Positions 31,548-31,774 of a stretch of DNA of 31,774 nucleotides are shown here, one piece after another. The stretch lies in the NCBI GenBank assembly GCA_947380835.1, contig CANCSL010000009.1, positions 1-31,774 of the forward strand, in the 5' to 3' direction. Under the pieces are notes generated by a model. That model did not search any database. It worked only from the letters and a program-made list of their open reading frames with translations, and was not told the DNA's origin. The position numbers and the translations under genes are program-made. The DNA is from Actinomycetota bacterium (GTDB lineage: Bacteria; Actinomycetota; Actinomycetes; Nanopelagicales; Nanopelagicaceae). Within the stretch, counting starts at the first letter, position 1; each line of letters begins with the position of its first letter.

Positions 31548-31774
31548 CGGACAGCCTCCGCTAGTACATCTCCAACTTCAACGGTAGAACGCTGGGCAGA
31601 ACCACGGGTAAGAAGATCAGCGGCAACGGCGCGCTCGACATCGGCAGCGGCTTCATGAAGTCCAACATGGTTGAGCAACATAGCCACGGACATAACTGTC
31701 GCGGTCGGATCAGCCAGAGATTTACCAGCAATATCCGGCGCAGAACCATGCACAGGTTCAAACATGGACGGGAA
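31544..31774 (-). CDS. leuB: 3-isopropylmalate dehydrogenase LeuB, C-terminal fragment
   Basis: The last 76 residues of a gene that continues beyond the right edge. FPSMFEPVHGSAPDIAGK is the highly conserved NAD-binding/active-site segment of the isopropylmalate/isocitrate dehydrogenase family, and ATVMSVAMLLNHVGLHEAA follows as in LeuB. The enzyme oxidises 3-isopropylmalate in leucine synthesis; in a CimA pathway it may also oxidise 3-methylmalate. The neighbouring ilvE and cimA favour LeuB over isocitrate or tartrate dehydrogenases. Confidence 0.88.
   Translation of the reverse strand, partial: FPSMFEPVHGSAPDIAGKSLADPTATVMSVAMLLNHVGLHEAAADVERAVAADLLTRGSAQRSTVEVGDVLAEAVR

Noticed and set aside
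1..31774. tRNA, rRNA, CRISPR array, insertion sequence or prophage
   Set aside because: No cloverleaf, repeat array, transposase or phage protein was seen in any gap; the only recombinase is a standard XerC.

Overview
The window reads as one contiguous stretch of a small, gene-dense actinobacterial chromosome, with about 50% GC by eye, very short intergenic gaps and many 1-4 bp gene overlaps. The backbone gene order xerC - rpsB-tsf-pyrH-frr-cdsA-rlmN - rseP-ispG - proS - rimP-nusA-ylxR-infB-rbfA-truB-ribF matches, as I recall it, the order spread over roughly Rv2894c to Rv2786c in Mycobacterium tuberculosis. Here it is compressed and carries lineage-specific insertions. Compactness, a polyamine uptake cassette and moderate GC fit a streamlined free-living actinobacterium, for example freshwater Nanopelagicales/acI-like. 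That lineage assignment is inference. I see no rRNA, tRNA, CRISPR array, prophage or insertion sequence.

Layout from left to right, almost all on the minus strand: the N-terminal end of a cyclase-family hydrolase preceded by an APC amino-acid permease (1-1618); the translation/riboflavin cluster ribF, truB, rbfA, infB, ylxR, nusA, rimP (1731-8572); a TSUP permease and proS (8609-11109); ispG and the site-2 protease rseP/rip1 (11151-13516). Then comes an inserted polyamine/GABA block: gabT on the plus strand (13607-14953), convergent with speB-like ureohydrolase, followed by potC, potB, potA, potD and a gamma-aminobutyraldehyde dehydrogenase (14958-21555). Next are rlmN, cdsA, frr, pyrH, tsf and rpsB (21552-26661), a vapBC toxin-antitoxin pair and a DUF4232-like remnant (26924-27951), xerC (27964-28863), and a branched-chain amino-acid group cimA, ilvE and the C-terminal end of leuB (28873-31774).

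The accessory block codes for uptake of a polyamine or guanidino compound (PotABCD), amidine hydrolysis (SpeB-like), aldehyde oxidation to GABA or 4-guanidinobutyrate (PatD/KauB-like), and GABA transamination (GabT). The enzyme that would turn putrescine into 4-aminobutanal is not in the window. The aldehyde dehydrogenase overlaps rlmN by 4 bp, so this catabolic module is physically joined to the rpsB-to-rlmN operon. It sits where dxr would be expected next to rseP.

The less ordinary signals are regulatory and architectural. The gabT terminator lies inside the coding end of speB. gabT, proS and vapB have likely leaderless starts. A chain of three ATGA-linked mini-ORFs runs through a perfect hairpin ahead of infB, and another ATGA-linked mini-ORF precedes rseP. 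A 13-bp palindrome lies upstream of potD. The putative PotD has a Tat signal but no lipobox cysteine.
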